A DNA stretch of 64,000 nt from Methanomassiliicoccales archaeon LGM-DZ1 (GCA_030168595.1 CP115556.1:1550001-1614000), one strand, 5' to 3'. Shown: positions 42,636 to 51,120, counted from the stretch's first letter. Program-made: numbers and translations. Notes: generated by a model from the sequence alone, not told the origin.

Positions 42636-43079
42636 CTACTGCTTTCGGTAAAATAACCGGAACCGTCGTTGGATTCGATGCCTGTCCATCTCGGCGTTCA
42701 GGAGGGCGTCCGCGCGGGGAATCATGCGCTCGGAGCGGCGGACGTTGGTGAACGTGTGGTGCGGGATGAGCGAGACCAGGTTCTGGGCGTCGTCGTGGAG
42801 GGCCTTCATATCGGGGGATTTGACGGCGTACTGCCCGGTCATCTGGCGGATGACCAGCTGGGAATCCATCACGAACTCGACATCATCGAACCCGAGCTCC
42901 AGGCATTTGGAGATCCCGGCGATGAGCCCGCGGTATTCTGCATAGTTGTTGGTGTGCACGCCCAGGAACTCAGCGTGCTCGTGCACGACCTTCCCGTCGA
43001 CGGTTATGACGATGGCATAGGCGGATTTCCCCGGGTTGCCGCGGGACCCGCCGTCAGAATAGGAGCATACCTTCGGCAT
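42636..43079 (-). CDS. rnhA: Ribonuclease HI family protein ending in the only TAG seen
   Basis: Type 1 RNase H that cleaves RNA in RNA-DNA hybrids. In 147 residues the catalytic acids are Asp9 (YSDGGSRGNPG), Glu48 (NNYAEYRG), Asp72 (FVMDSQLV) and Asp124 (RADALLNAE). The ATG at 43079 (MPKVCSYSDGG) is internal to the end of panD, giving a 76-base overlap. The frame ends with TAG at 42636-42638, the only amber stop I found among the genes of this window. It is followed in frame by Gly-Gly-Ser and then the Sel1 gene start. If the organism decodes TAG as pyrrolysine, part of the product could be an RNase H-Sel1 fusion. Confidence 0.9.
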   Translation of the reverse strand: MPKVCSYSDGGSRGNPGKSAYAIVITVDGKVVHEHAEFLGVHTNNYAEYRGLIAGISKCLELGFDDVEFVMDSQLVIRQMTGQYAVKSPDMKALHDDAQNLVSLIPHHTFTNVRRSERMIPRADALLNAEMDRHRIQRRFRLFYRKQ

Positions 43080-43426
43080 CGGTAGGTCAGCTCTTTGGCG
43101 ATCCTGTTGTGCGAGTCGACGAGGATGACTTTGGCGGAGATCGGGCTGTCGGTGAGCTCGTATCCCATGATGATGACCTTGTCGCCGACGGAGGCCAGCC
43201 TGGCGGCCGCGCCGTTGAGGGCGATGATGCCGGAACCCCTCTCCCCCGGGAGGATGTAGGTCTCGAAGCGGGCGCCTGTCTCGACGACGGCGACGGTGAC
43301 CCTCTCCCCTACCAGCATGCCGCTGCGGTCGATGAGGTCGGCGTCGATGGTGATGCTCCCCTCGTAATCGAGCCTGGCCTCCGTGACGGTGGCCCTGTGG
43401 ATCTTGCTCCTGAGCATCCAACGCAT
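43004..43426 (-). CDS. panD: Aspartate 1-decarboxylase, bacterial pyruvoyl type
   Basis: Makes beta-alanine for coenzyme A from aspartate. The 140 residues match bacterial PanD: KIHRATVTEARLDYEGSITID with the self-cleavage site Gly23-Ser24 that forms the pyruvoyl group, then GERVTVAVVETGARFETY, ALNGAAARL and VIIMGYE. Most archaea use the unrelated PLP-dependent MfnA, so this gene is probably acquired. The C-terminal 20 residues or so extend beyond the usual length and overlap the RNase HI start. A TATA-like CTTTAAAG at 43449-43456 lies 23-30 bp before the ATG. Confidence 0.93.
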   Translation of the reverse strand: MRWMLRSKIHRATVTEARLDYEGSITIDADLIDRSGMLVGERVTVAVVETGARFETYILPGERGSGIIALNGAAARLASVGDKVIIMGYELTDSPISAKVILVDSHNRIAKELTYRCRRYAPILTAGPAATRGNPPMPSS

Positions 43427-43502
43427 GGATATCCCATCCCCGTTCCTTCTTTAAAGTTTCCTGTTCATGTCCGAATCGGTACATCAGTAACACGAACGGA
43501 AT

Positions 43503-43640
43503 ATTATTTATACACAATATACAGATAACATCTGCAGGAAGAAACGTATTACTAAAGGCCGTGAGGCGTTCGGGCCCCTGTGCTCGCCTCCTTTCAGGGG
43601 CCCGTTCCCGGTTTCCGCGCGTCTGTGTTCCATTGCCGTT
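43503..43640 (+). ncRNA. Candidate small RNA or leader with a strong hairpin
   Basis: In the 307-bp space between panD and a binding-protein gene a TATA-like TATTTATAC (about 43503-43511) faces right. About 60 bp on, a perfect 10-bp stem CGGGCCCCTG (43571-43580) with CAGGGGCCCG (43595-43604) encloses a 14-nt loop. No reading frame of note covers it, and the downstream gene has its own TATA box (TTATAATG, 43691-43698). No T-run follows the hairpin. The remainder of the space is AT-rich. Confidence 0.35.
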
Positions 43641-43733
43641 CTATTATTATCAGTTTAATTAAGAATGCACATTTTATGCATAATTAATTTTTATAATGTA
43701 ACATTTATATCGGATTCCGTATGTAATCCCGTG

Positions 43734-44879
43734 ATGAAAAGCAGATTCCTGGTATTGGTGCTGGCGGCCGTTCTCGCTGTCCCGGCATTTTCCGTTATGG
43801 CGGCGGACGGTTCTTCCGCGGATACCTCGGACGGAACAGAGAGCTCCGGGTTCGAGATAACGTACACCCTCAAAGGCACCGAATACACAGTATCGTATGA
43901 CGGGCCGGACGACAAGGCCGTCATATTCGGCTATGCCGTCGGCAAGACCGTGGACCAGGCAGGGATGTACTCCAAGATCTACGCCGCCGGCCCCTATGCC
44001 AACAACGCCCTCGCAGAGGACGGGAACGAGAAGGTCCAGCGGCTTCCGTCCCTGTACAATTCCGGGAACATCGACCAGATATACACGACCCTGGTGCAGG
44101 CGGCGGAGAAAGGGTACCTGGACAAGGAGAACACGACGGTCATCCTGACCACGTACATCGATAATTCGCTGAACCTCAGGAACAAGCTTACCGAGGCAGG
44201 CTTCACGCACATCCTGTTCTACGGCAGCATCGAGAGCTACGACCAGGTGGTCTCGTGCGTCTCCGACATCGAGAAGGCGCTCGGATCGTCCGAGGGGCTT
44301 GCGGACAGCATGACCCAGACGGAAGAAGAAGTGACAGCTGCCCTGAGCGGCGCCGAGAAGAAGGACTTCATTTACCTCTGGTACAGCAGCAGCAACGGCT
44401 GGGGCGCCAAGCAGTCCGGACTCGCCGTCACCCTGGGCGAGACCGCCGCCGGGAACAATGCGGGGTACACTTCCGACTCGACCTCAGGCACCTACTACAA
44501 CGAGAACTTCATCATCCAGTGCCTTTCGTCGTATCCGGACTGCGTGATCGTCCTCGACAGCGGCTATGTCCGCAATTACGAAGGGTCGGCGGAGAAGTTC
44601 GTGGAGGAGTTCATGGGCGGATCGATCGGAAGCCATACCATCTTCGTCTGCGAGCAGGAGTGGAACAACTACGACCCGCAGTTCGCCGACGGCCTGAAGG
44701 CGTTCGCGACCGCGCTCCATCCGGACATCTACTCTGAGAGCGATGTGAAGGTCTACAGCAGCTCGGATTTCGAAGACGGCAGCAGCGGCAGCGGGATCGG
44801 CGCTGCAGTCTACGCCGGCGCCGCTGCCGCCGCCATAGTCCTGGTGGGGGCCGTCCTCTGGCTCCGCTCCAGGCACTGA
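43734..44879 (+). CDS. Substrate-binding protein of a FecCD-type ABC importer, C-terminally anchored
   Basis: Extracytoplasmic binding protein for an iron-siderophore/cobalamin type importer. The 381-residue protein has an N-terminal signal peptide (about 1-23, hydrophobic, ending near VMA-ADG), a two-lobe class III binding domain and a C-terminal hydrophobic helix GIGAAVYAGAAAAAIVLV with a basic tail. It is therefore membrane-held at its C-terminus rather than by a lipid. The ATG at 43734 is 36-43 bp after a TATA-like TTATAATG. It leads a three-gene operon with permease and ATPase. The shared palindrome is absent here. Ligand unknown. Confidence 0.8.
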   Translation: MKSRFLVLVLAAVLAVPAFSVMAADGSSADTSDGTESSGFEITYTLKGTEYTVSYDGPDDKAVIFGYAVGKTVDQAGMYSKIYAAGPYANNALAEDGNEKVQRLPSLYNSGNIDQIYTTLVQAAEKGYLDKENTTVILTTYIDNSLNLRNKLTEAGFTHILFYGSIESYDQVVSCVSDIEKALGSSEGLADSMTQTEEEVTAALSGAEKKDFIYLWYSSSNGWGAKQSGLAVTLGETAAGNNAGYTSDSTSGTYYNENFIIQCLSSYPDCVIVLDSGYVRNYEGSAEKFVEEFMGGSIGSHTIFVCEQEWNNYDPQFADGLKAFATALHPDIYSESDVKVYSSSDFEDGSSGSGIGAAVYAGAAAAAIVLVGAVLWLRSRH

Positions 44880-44888
44880 GGCATCCCC

Positions 44889-45908
44889 TTGGCCGAGGAA
44901 TGGGGAAGGCGCACCAAGGCGCTGGCATGCGCCGCCGTCCTGGCGGCCCTGCTGGTGCTGGCGGTGTTCCTGGACCTGTCGTATGCTCCGGACCCGATAC
45001 CCTTCAGGAGGGTATGGGACGTCATCTGCGGGAACGGGACCTGGGCCGACAGCTTAATCGTCCCGATGAACGCCGAACGCGTATGCATCGGAGCGGTGGT
45101 GGGCTCCGGCCTCGCGGTCGCAGGCGCGGCAATGCAGGCCATGTTCCGCAACCCGATGGCCTCGCCGTACATACTGGGTCTTTCCTCCGGGGCCTCCCTG
45201 GGGGCCGCTTTGGGCATACTCTTCGCGGTACCGTTCATCCCTGCGGTCGTCAGCACCCCCGTCCTCGCCTTCGTTTTCTGCCTCCTGACCATGTTCCTGG
45301 TCTACGGGGTGTCGAGGATCGGAGGGGTCACCCATACGGAGACGCTGATCCTGACCGGGATCGCCGTCTCCTCCCTGATGTCAGCCGTCGTCTCGTTCCT
45401 CACGTTCATATCGGGCGACAAGATGGAGGACATCGTGTTCTGGACCATGGGCAGCCTGTCCCGCGCGGACTTTGGCGAGACCGCGGCGGTCGCTATCCCC
45501 GCGGCCGCCGGGATGATCATCATCTACTCCTACGCCAAGGACCTCAATGCCATGATGATCGGCGACTCCCACGCCATGGACCTGGGGATAGATGTGGCGA
45601 GGACCAGGCTGGTCGTGCTGGTCGCCTCCACGCTCGTCACCGCTTCCGCGGTCGCCTTCGCCGGCTCCATCGGTTTCGTCGGGCTCATAATCCCGCACAT
45701 TTTCCGCATCCTCCTGGGCCCGGACAACAGGATCCTCATCCCCATAAGCGCCCTCGGAGGCGCAGCGTTCCTGATCTTCTGCGATTGGCTGGCCCACGTC
45801 GTCGCCGAGCAGTACGGGGTGCTGCCCATAGGCATACTCACCGCGCTGGTGGGCGCCCCGTACTTCATCTATCTGCTGAGGGTCAGGAGGAACGAGGTGG
45901 GATGGTGA
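44889..45908 (+). CDS. FecCD-family ABC permease
   Basis: Permease of the BtuC/FecCD family, 339 residues with about ten spans. The family signature AGAAMQAMFRNPMASPYILG and GFVGLIIPHIFRILLG are present. Translation starts at TTG 44889, nine bases after the binding-protein stop. Its end overlaps the ATPase gene by seven bases. This single permease would act as a homodimer. Confidence 0.92.
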   Translation: MAEEWGRRTKALACAAVLAALLVLAVFLDLSYAPDPIPFRRVWDVICGNGTWADSLIVPMNAERVCIGAVVGSGLAVAGAAMQAMFRNPMASPYILGLSSGASLGAALGILFAVPFIPAVVSTPVLAFVFCLLTMFLVYGVSRIGGVTHTETLILTGIAVSSLMSAVVSFLTFISGDKMEDIVFWTMGSLSRADFGETAAVAIPAAAGMIIIYSYAKDLNAMMIGDSHAMDLGIDVARTRLVVLVASTLVTASAVAFAGSIGFVGLIIPHIFRILLGPDNRILIPISALGGAAFLIFCDWLAHVVAEQYGVLPIGILTALVGAPYFIYLLRVRRNEVGW

Positions 45909-46696
45909 GGGACCTGCGCGCCGAGGGGCTGCATTTCAGGTACCGCGAGAAGCCAGTCCTGGACGGTGCCGACCTGGACATCCGCGAAGGGGAGGTCTTC
46001 GGGATCCTGGGGCCGAACGGTTGCGGGAAGACCACCCTGCTGAAGAACCTGAACAGGAACCTCTCCCCCGAGTCCGGGAGGGTGCTGATCGGGGACGACG
46101 ACATCGCCGGCATGGCCAAGAAGGACATAGCCAGGGAGATCGCCGCCGTGCCGCAGGGGAACGAGATCAGGTTCTCATTCACTGTCAGGGACATCGTGGC
46201 CATGGGTAGGATGCCGTTCCAGAGGCAGTTCGAGGGGGAGAGCCGGTCGGACGGGGAGATCATCGACCGGGCGATGCGCGATGTCGGTATCTGGGACATG
46301 CGGGACAGGCACATCAACGAGATGAGCGGGGGCGAGCGCCAGACGGTGATCATCGCCCGTGCCCTGGCCCAGACCCCGAGGTACCTCCTGATGGACGAGC
46401 CCACGAACCACCTGGACATCAACATGCAGTTCGAGGTCCTCGATCTCGTCCACAGGCTGTCGAGGGAGAAGGGCATGACGGTGGTGATCGTGTCCCACGA
46501 CCTGCCGATGGCCGCCCGCTACTGCGACAGGGCGGCGCTCATCGCAGATCATAAGGTCATGTGCTGCGGAACCCCTGAGGAAGTTCTGACGCCGGAGAAC
46601 ATGAGGCTGGTGTTCGGTGTCGACGCGGAGCTCACGAAGGATTCCAAGACCGGGATGAACAGCGTTATCCTGCACGGATCGGTCCGCAGAAGCTGA
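45902..46696 (+). CDS. FecE/BtuD-type ABC ATPase
   Basis: 264-residue importer ATPase with Walker A GPNGCGKTTLL, VAMGRMPFQRQF (the FepC/BtuD-typical MGRxP element), signature MSGGERQ and Walker B LLMDEPTNHLDI. Start ATG at 45902 overlaps the permease stop. It completes an independent importer with the two preceding genes. It is closely similar in layout to the orphan ATPase at 35752. Confidence 0.93.
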   Translation: MVRDLRAEGLHFRYREKPVLDGADLDIREGEVFGILGPNGCGKTTLLKNLNRNLSPESGRVLIGDDDIAGMAKKDIAREIAAVPQGNEIRFSFTVRDIVAMGRMPFQRQFEGESRSDGEIIDRAMRDVGIWDMRDRHINEMSGGERQTVIIARALAQTPRYLLMDEPTNHLDINMQFEVLDLVHRLSREKGMTVVIVSHDLPMAARYCDRAALIADHKVMCCGTPEEVLTPENMRLVFGVDAELTKDSKTGMNSVILHGSVRRS

Positions 46697-46799
46697 TGCC
46701 TGGCACATTAAGGGTCTAATCGGTTCCGGATGCTCAAGGCGAAATCAGAAAAGAGCGCTCAGACAGATGAGTATAGTGGAAAAGACCGCCCCATTCAAA

Positions 46800-48132
46800 A
46801 AGCGACCTGCTGATTCATAGTTGCAACAAAAAACCGCAGGCCGAGAGGAATATCGCCGACCTGAGATAAAGATTGGCGCCTCGGCAGGCCTCCGGGGAAG
46901 GTTGCGGCAGGGAGGCAAGGAAAGCTTGAGGATAGCGATCGGGATGGACCTGCACAAGAAGACCGCGGTATGCTGCGCGGTCCATGCGGGCCCGGGGAAG
47001 CCGAGCGAAGAAGAGGAGGAGTTCCTGAGGCGCTTCAACAGGGACCACGGCACGCAGCCGTCGGAGCCCGAGGACATAGCGCGGATCGCGGAGGCGCTCC
47101 GCGGGCATGAGGCGCATGTCCTCATCGAGAACTCCACGAAGACGCACGAGACCTACTGGGTCCTGACCAACCTCGGGATCGACACGGTCGTGGCGCAGGC
47201 CCAGGACCTCTACCGGATCACCAAGTCCGTGAAGAAGACCGACGCCAACGATGCGGCCGAGCTCGCGGGGTACATGCGGCGGAGGCTGAACGGCGAGCGC
47301 GAGTTCGCCGTCTGCAAGATGCCGTCCCCGGTCTGGATGGAACGGCGCGAGATATGCCGCGCGGTCCTCGCGGAGAAGAGGCACCTGGCGGACCTCAAGC
47401 GCCGGGCCAGGATGCACATGCTCCTCCACGGGATCAGGCTGAGCAAGGATTACTCCGACATCTTCTCGAAGAAGGCGATGAAGGAGATGTGGGACTCGAG
47501 GGACACCTGCCTGAGGCTCCTCGTGTCGGAGGCGAGGTCGATAAAGGCCCGCACCGACGAGGAGGCCAGGCTGATCCGGGCGACGTTCGGGCACATCACC
47601 GACTTCGATCTGGTGATGAGCATCCCGGGGTTCGGCGCGGTCTCGGCCGCGTACGCGGTCTCTATGATCATCGACGTGAAGCGCTTCGGGTCGTCGGCCC
47701 AGCTGGCGGCGTACTTCGGCCTGGTGCCGAAGGTGCGCGAATCGGCGGAGACCTCGCACCGGTGCGCGACCACGCACCGCGGCGACAGAGAGATGCGCAG
47801 GCTGCTGTGCCAGTCGGCGATCGTCCACGTCCGCACCGCCGAGGACTCGGTGGTCTCGGCCCTCTACAACAGGCTGAGGGCGAGGGGGGTCTCCCACCGG
47901 GAGGCCCAGGTGGCGGCCGCGCGCAAGCTGGTGACCGTGGTCTGGTCGGTGCTGAGGAACCGCAGGCCCTTCAGCACCGACAGGGAGCTCCTGGAACGCT
48001 CCGCCGAGATGGCGGAGGAAGCGGAGGGGGATCCGGCGGCGGACTGAACCCCTGATATGCGGGCGCCGAGCGCGGGCATCCCGGGGCCTTAATCGCCGAG
48101 CACCATTTGGCCGCCGCATCAGCGGCAGGCCG
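46800..48132 (+). mobile_element. IS110-family insertion element (ends not defined)
   Basis: An IS110-type transposase gene is flanked by non-coding ends of about 100-230 bp. IS110 elements usually lack inverted terminal repeats, and I see none, so the limits given are approximate. In this family a non-coding end encodes the bridge RNA that guides target and donor choice. Candidate places are the 46697-46925 leader and the hairpin-rich stretch after 48047. The right flank continues into a tandem 223-bp repeat and tRNA-Asp. Confidence 0.6.
46926..48047 (+). CDS. IS110-family DEDD transposase
   Basis: Transposase with an N-terminal RuvC-like DEDD domain and a C-terminal Transposase_20 domain. 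Acidic residues are visible in RIAIGMDLHKKTAVCC, VLIENSTKTHETYW and KKTDANDAAELAGY. The C-terminal part has SIPGFGAVSAAYAVSM and AAYFGLVPKVRESAE with the conserved serine-containing segment. I place the start at TTG 46926; an ATG at 46944 or an upstream frame from 46821 are alternatives. The 373-residue length is normal and the frame is intact, so the element may be active. Confidence 0.9.
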   Translation: MRIAIGMDLHKKTAVCCAVHAGPGKPSEEEEEFLRRFNRDHGTQPSEPEDIARIAEALRGHEAHVLIENSTKTHETYWVLTNLGIDTVVAQAQDLYRITKSVKKTDANDAAELAGYMRRRLNGEREFAVCKMPSPVWMERREICRAVLAEKRHLADLKRRARMHMLLHGIRLSKDYSDIFSKKAMKEMWDSRDTCLRLLVSEARSIKARTDEEARLIRATFGHITDFDLVMSIPGFGAVSAAYAVSMIIDVKRFGSSAQLAAYFGLVPKVRESAETSHRCATTHRGDREMRRLLCQSAIVHVRTAEDSVVSALYNRLRARGVSHREAQVAAARKLVTVVWSVLRNRRPFSTDRELLERSAEMAEEAEGDPAAD

Positions 48133-48355
48133 AAGCAAAAGATGGCGCAAAGCCGAGGGACAGCCGGATACGCGGTGAGGTCCTCCGTCCCGGAGGGGCG
48201 GATGGGCGTGAATAAGATGGCGGCCCGGCGGAGATCCCGCCCGCACGAGAGCTGAGGCACAGCACCTGCAGAAGGCGGTCGCACAGCGGAAGCTACGCAA
48301 AGTTTAACCAAAACGGGGCTGATAATGTGGTTGGCGGGCGCTGCCTGAATGGAAT
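48133..48355. repeat. 223-bp tandem repeat, copy 1
   Basis: First of two head-to-tail copies, starting AAGCAAAAGATGGCGC and ending GCCTGAATGGAAT. It differs from copy 2 by a single base (CCC versus TCC near 48236). It contains a hairpin CCTCCG-TCC-CGGAGG and several smaller ones. No protein is recognisable in either strand. It lies 85 bp after the IS110 transposase gene. Confidence 0.85.
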
Positions 48356-48578
48356 AAGCAAAAGATGGCGCAAAGCCGAGGGACAGCCGGATACGCGGTG
48401 AGGTCCTCCGTCCCGGAGGGGCGGATGGGCGTGAATAAGATGGCGGCCCGGCGGAGATTCCGCCCGCACGAGAGCTGAGGCACAGCACCTGCAGAAGGCG
48501 GTCGCACAGCGGAAGCTACGCAAAGTTTAACCAAAACGGGGCTGATAATGTGGTTGGCGGGCGCTGCCTGAATGGAAT
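48356..48578. repeat. 223-bp tandem repeat, copy 2, abutting tRNA-Asp
   Basis: Second copy, identical to copy 1 except for one base. It ends three bases from the 3' CCA of the tRNA-Asp gene. The near identity means a recent duplication or strong gene conversion. Confidence 0.85.
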
Positions 48579-48581
48579 AAT

Positions 48582-48657
48582 TGGCGTCCCGGATGGAATT
48601 CGAATCCATGTCGGGGCCTCGACAGGGCCCCATGATAGGCCACTACACTACCGGGAC
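48582..48657 (-). tRNA. tRNA-Asp (anticodon GTC) with encoded CCA
   Basis: Complete cloverleaf on the minus strand: acceptor GTCCCGG with CCGGGAC, anticodon stem GGGCC with GGCCC around loop CTGTCGA (anticodon GTC), T arm ATGGA-TTCGAAT-TCCAT, discriminator G and an encoded CCA at 48584-48582. D arm TAGTGTAGTGG matches archaeal tRNA-Asp. A TATA box TTAAATAG at about 48684-48691 sits 27-34 bp upstream. No intron. Confidence 0.95.
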
Positions 48658-48810
48658 GGCTGAAATGACCTATTGATATGTGCTATTTAATGGTTGCTGA
48701 ATCGAAGGGGCCGGGCCTGGAATACAGAGGCCAGTACCGGTTCTTGCCTATGCTTCGAAACACGGAATTCCGAAGGAAAACGGGACTTGCAGCATACAGT
48801 ATATCACAAA

Positions 48811-48825
48811 TGGATGATACAGCCA
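48811..48825. promoter_or_regulatory. Palindromic operator, first permease pair
   Basis: TGGATGATACAGCCA: left half intact, right half AGCCA differs from ATCCA by one base. It is followed two bases later by ATAATAATCGG, the probable TATA element for the permease at 48866. The spacing to the TATA box matches that at cobN2 and the 51-kb site. Confidence 0.5.
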
Positions 48826-48865
48826 ACTATAATAATCGGAACATCTATGGGCCCGTGTTCTGAGC

Positions 48866-49981
48866 ATGAAAGGCAATGGACCTGCGGACGGAGCAGTCGG
48901 AGAACCCGGCGGCTGTGAGATGATGGAGGCATATGCCAGATATACCGGCCGCAAGGTCATATTCATCGCTGTCTGCATTGTCGCGATCTTCTGCCTGTTC
49001 TTCGTTTCTCTCATGTACGGTACGCTCGACCTCTCCGTGAGGGATGTGTTCAATCTCTTCTGGGATCACCTTTCGGGCAGGACATACGACCGTATACAGG
49101 AGAATGATGAATGGTTCTCGGACAGGATCCTCTGGGAGTACCGTGTCCCGCGCGCCCTGTTCTGCATAATCGCCGGTTCCTCTCTCGCGGTGGCGGGCGC
49201 CGTCATGCAGAGTGTGATGAAGAACCCGCTCGCCGATGCGTACACTACCGGAGTATCTTCAGGAGCGATGTTCGGTGTGGCGGTCGCTATGGTCCTGGGC
49301 CTTTCCGTCGGGGGCGGGTCCACCGGAGGCGGCGTGGTCATCAACGCCATGGTGTTCTCGATGATCCCGGTGATCGTCATGGTAGCGATGGCCCCTTTCT
49401 TCAAGGAGTCCCCCGCATCCCTGATTCTGGCGGGAGTGGCCACTTCCTACCTGTTCAATGCTATGACGACCCTCATCCTGGTGACCTCGGATTCCGCCGA
49501 TCTCCAGACCGTCTACCGCTGGCAGGTCGGCTACCTTGCGGATATCCGCATGGATTCTATCCTGCCGACGTTCCTGACGGCGGCGATCGGATCAGCGATT
49601 CTCATCCCCCTGTCCAGGAAGCTCAATCTGATGGCCATGAGCGATAACGAGGCCAAGGCCCTCGGGGTGAACGTCAACCTGCTGAGGATCGTCTGCCTGG
49701 CCGTCATGTCATGCATGGTCGCGACAGTTGTCAGCTACGCTGGGATAATCGGATTCGTGGGCCTGGTGGTGCCTCATATCGTGCGCATGGTCATCGGTTC
49801 GGACAACAGGTTCGCCCTTCCTGCATCGGCGGTCTTCGGGGCGCTGTTCTTCCTGTCCTGCGACATCATCTGCAGGGCGAACTATTGGGGCGGCGAGACG
49901 CCTACCGGCGTCATCACCTCTCTTGTCGGCGCTCCGATCTTCATGTTCCTGATCGTGAGATCGAAGAAGGGGATGTGGTGA
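48866..49981 (+). CDS. FecCD-family ABC permease A
   Basis: BtuC/FecCD-type permease, 371 residues, with AGAVMQSVMKNPLADAYTTG and GFVGLVVPHIVRMVIG. The N-terminal extracytoplasmic segment (WDHLSGRTYD followed by WFSDRILW) pairs it with the permease at 54492 rather than with its neighbour, so it is the A type of a heterodimer. The ATG at 48866 lies about 28-38 bp after the TATA element; an internal ATG at 48923 is an alternative. No ATPase gene is adjacent. It is followed by permease B after 18 bp. Confidence 0.9.
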   Translation: MKGNGPADGAVGEPGGCEMMEAYARYTGRKVIFIAVCIVAIFCLFFVSLMYGTLDLSVRDVFNLFWDHLSGRTYDRIQENDEWFSDRILWEYRVPRALFCIIAGSSLAVAGAVMQSVMKNPLADAYTTGVSSGAMFGVAVAMVLGLSVGGGSTGGGVVINAMVFSMIPVIVMVAMAPFFKESPASLILAGVATSYLFNAMTTLILVTSDSADLQTVYRWQVGYLADIRMDSILPTFLTAAIGSAILIPLSRKLNLMAMSDNEAKALGVNVNLLRIVCLAVMSCMVATVVSYAGIIGFVGLVVPHIVRMVIGSDNRFALPASAVFGALFFLSCDIICRANYWGGETPTGVITSLVGAPIFMFLIVRSKKGMW

Positions 49982-49999
49982 GATGGCGGGAGCGGCGAT

Positions 50000-51100
50000 A
50001 TGAATTTGGAGATAACGATGCCGGATCCGAAAAGGATCTATAAAGCATCGAAAAGGCGGAGCCTGCTCCTGACTCTGGCGGTTGCCGCCGCCTGCATCAT
50101 CGTGGCAGTCTATTCTCTCGGGATAAACGCCTATGACATGACCTTCTCCGATGCCTGGAGCGTGTTCATAGACCATCTGAAGAACGGAAGGCCGGAGAGA
50201 GTCGTCGGAGATCATGACAGTTACGTCACCTGGCTGACGGACTATGTGGTGGTCTACAGCAACGCTTCCCGCATCGCCGCGGCCGCGGCCGTCGGGGTGA
50301 TCCTCTCGGTCGGCGGATCCGTGATGCAGACGGTGACGCACAATCCTCTCACCGAGCCCTATACCATCGGGATATCGTCGGCCGCCCTGCTGGGTTACAG
50401 CATCGCCATGGTCTACGATGTCTGCATCCTGCCTTTCGCGTCGGGGGATGCAGCGGAGATAATCAACGCTTTCGTGTTCTCGCTGATGCCGGCATCGGTG
50501 ATCCTCTTCATATCGGTCTTCAGGAAGATGACGCCGATGATGATGGTGCTGATCGGCATCGGGATGATGTACTTGTTCTCGGCGTTCAGCACCTTTGTGC
50601 GCTTCAATGCGTCCGAGGAGGACCTTAAGACCATCTACGATTGGACCGTCGGGAGTGTCGGGAGTGTCGATTGGGACCAGACGGCGATCCTCTTGATCGC
50701 CGCAGCGTTGCTGGCACTTCTGTTTATACTCGTATCTAGGTCGGTGAATGTTCTTGCCACGGGGGATGATGAGGCACATGGACTCGGCCTTAATGCCGTC
50801 CTGTTCAGGGTGTTCTGTTTCGTGGCAATCTCGGTGGCAGTGGCCATCGCAGTATGCTATACCGGGACCATCGGTTTCGTTGGTCTGGTCGCGCCTCATA
50901 TTGCCAGGCTGTTCACGGGAAACGACAACCGTCTTCTCATACCCGCGTCGGCGGCCGTGGGGGCCCTCATGATTATCGCCGGGGATACGCTGGTGAGATG
51001 GCTTCCTGGTGGCCTCCCGGTCGGAGTGATCACGGCCATCATAGGGAGCCCGCTCTTCCTGTACTTCCTATACAGGCAGCGTAAGAACTCGCTCTTCTGA
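50000..51100 (+). CDS. FecCD-family ABC permease B
   Basis: BtuC/FecCD-type permease, 366 residues, with GGSVMQTVTHNPLTEPYTIG and GFVGLVAPHIARLFTG. Its first external segment (YDMTFSDAWSVFIDHL) matches the permease at 55595 (YDISLVHSWEVFIGHL), so it is the B type. GGGAG lies seven bases before the ATG at 50000. With permease A it probably forms a heterodimeric channel serving the double-headed binding protein encoded next. Confidence 0.9.
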   Translation: MNLEITMPDPKRIYKASKRRSLLLTLAVAAACIIVAVYSLGINAYDMTFSDAWSVFIDHLKNGRPERVVGDHDSYVTWLTDYVVVYSNASRIAAAAAVGVILSVGGSVMQTVTHNPLTEPYTIGISSAALLGYSIAMVYDVCILPFASGDAAEIINAFVFSLMPASVILFISVFRKMTPMMMVLIGIGMMYLFSAFSTFVRFNASEEDLKTIYDWTVGSVGSVDWDQTAILLIAAALLALLFILVSRSVNVLATGDDEAHGLGLNAVLFRVFCFVAISVAVAIAVCYTGTIGFVGLVAPHIARLFTGNDNRLLIPASAAVGALMIIAGDTLVRWLPGGLPVGVITAIIGSPLFLYFLYRQRKNSLF

Positions 51101-51120
51101 GCATCTGGCATTGTGCATAT

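Noticed and set aside
48678-48863. 61-codon frame between tRNA-Asp and the first permease
   Set aside because: No ribosome site or recognisable domain, and it covers the tRNA promoter and the operator.
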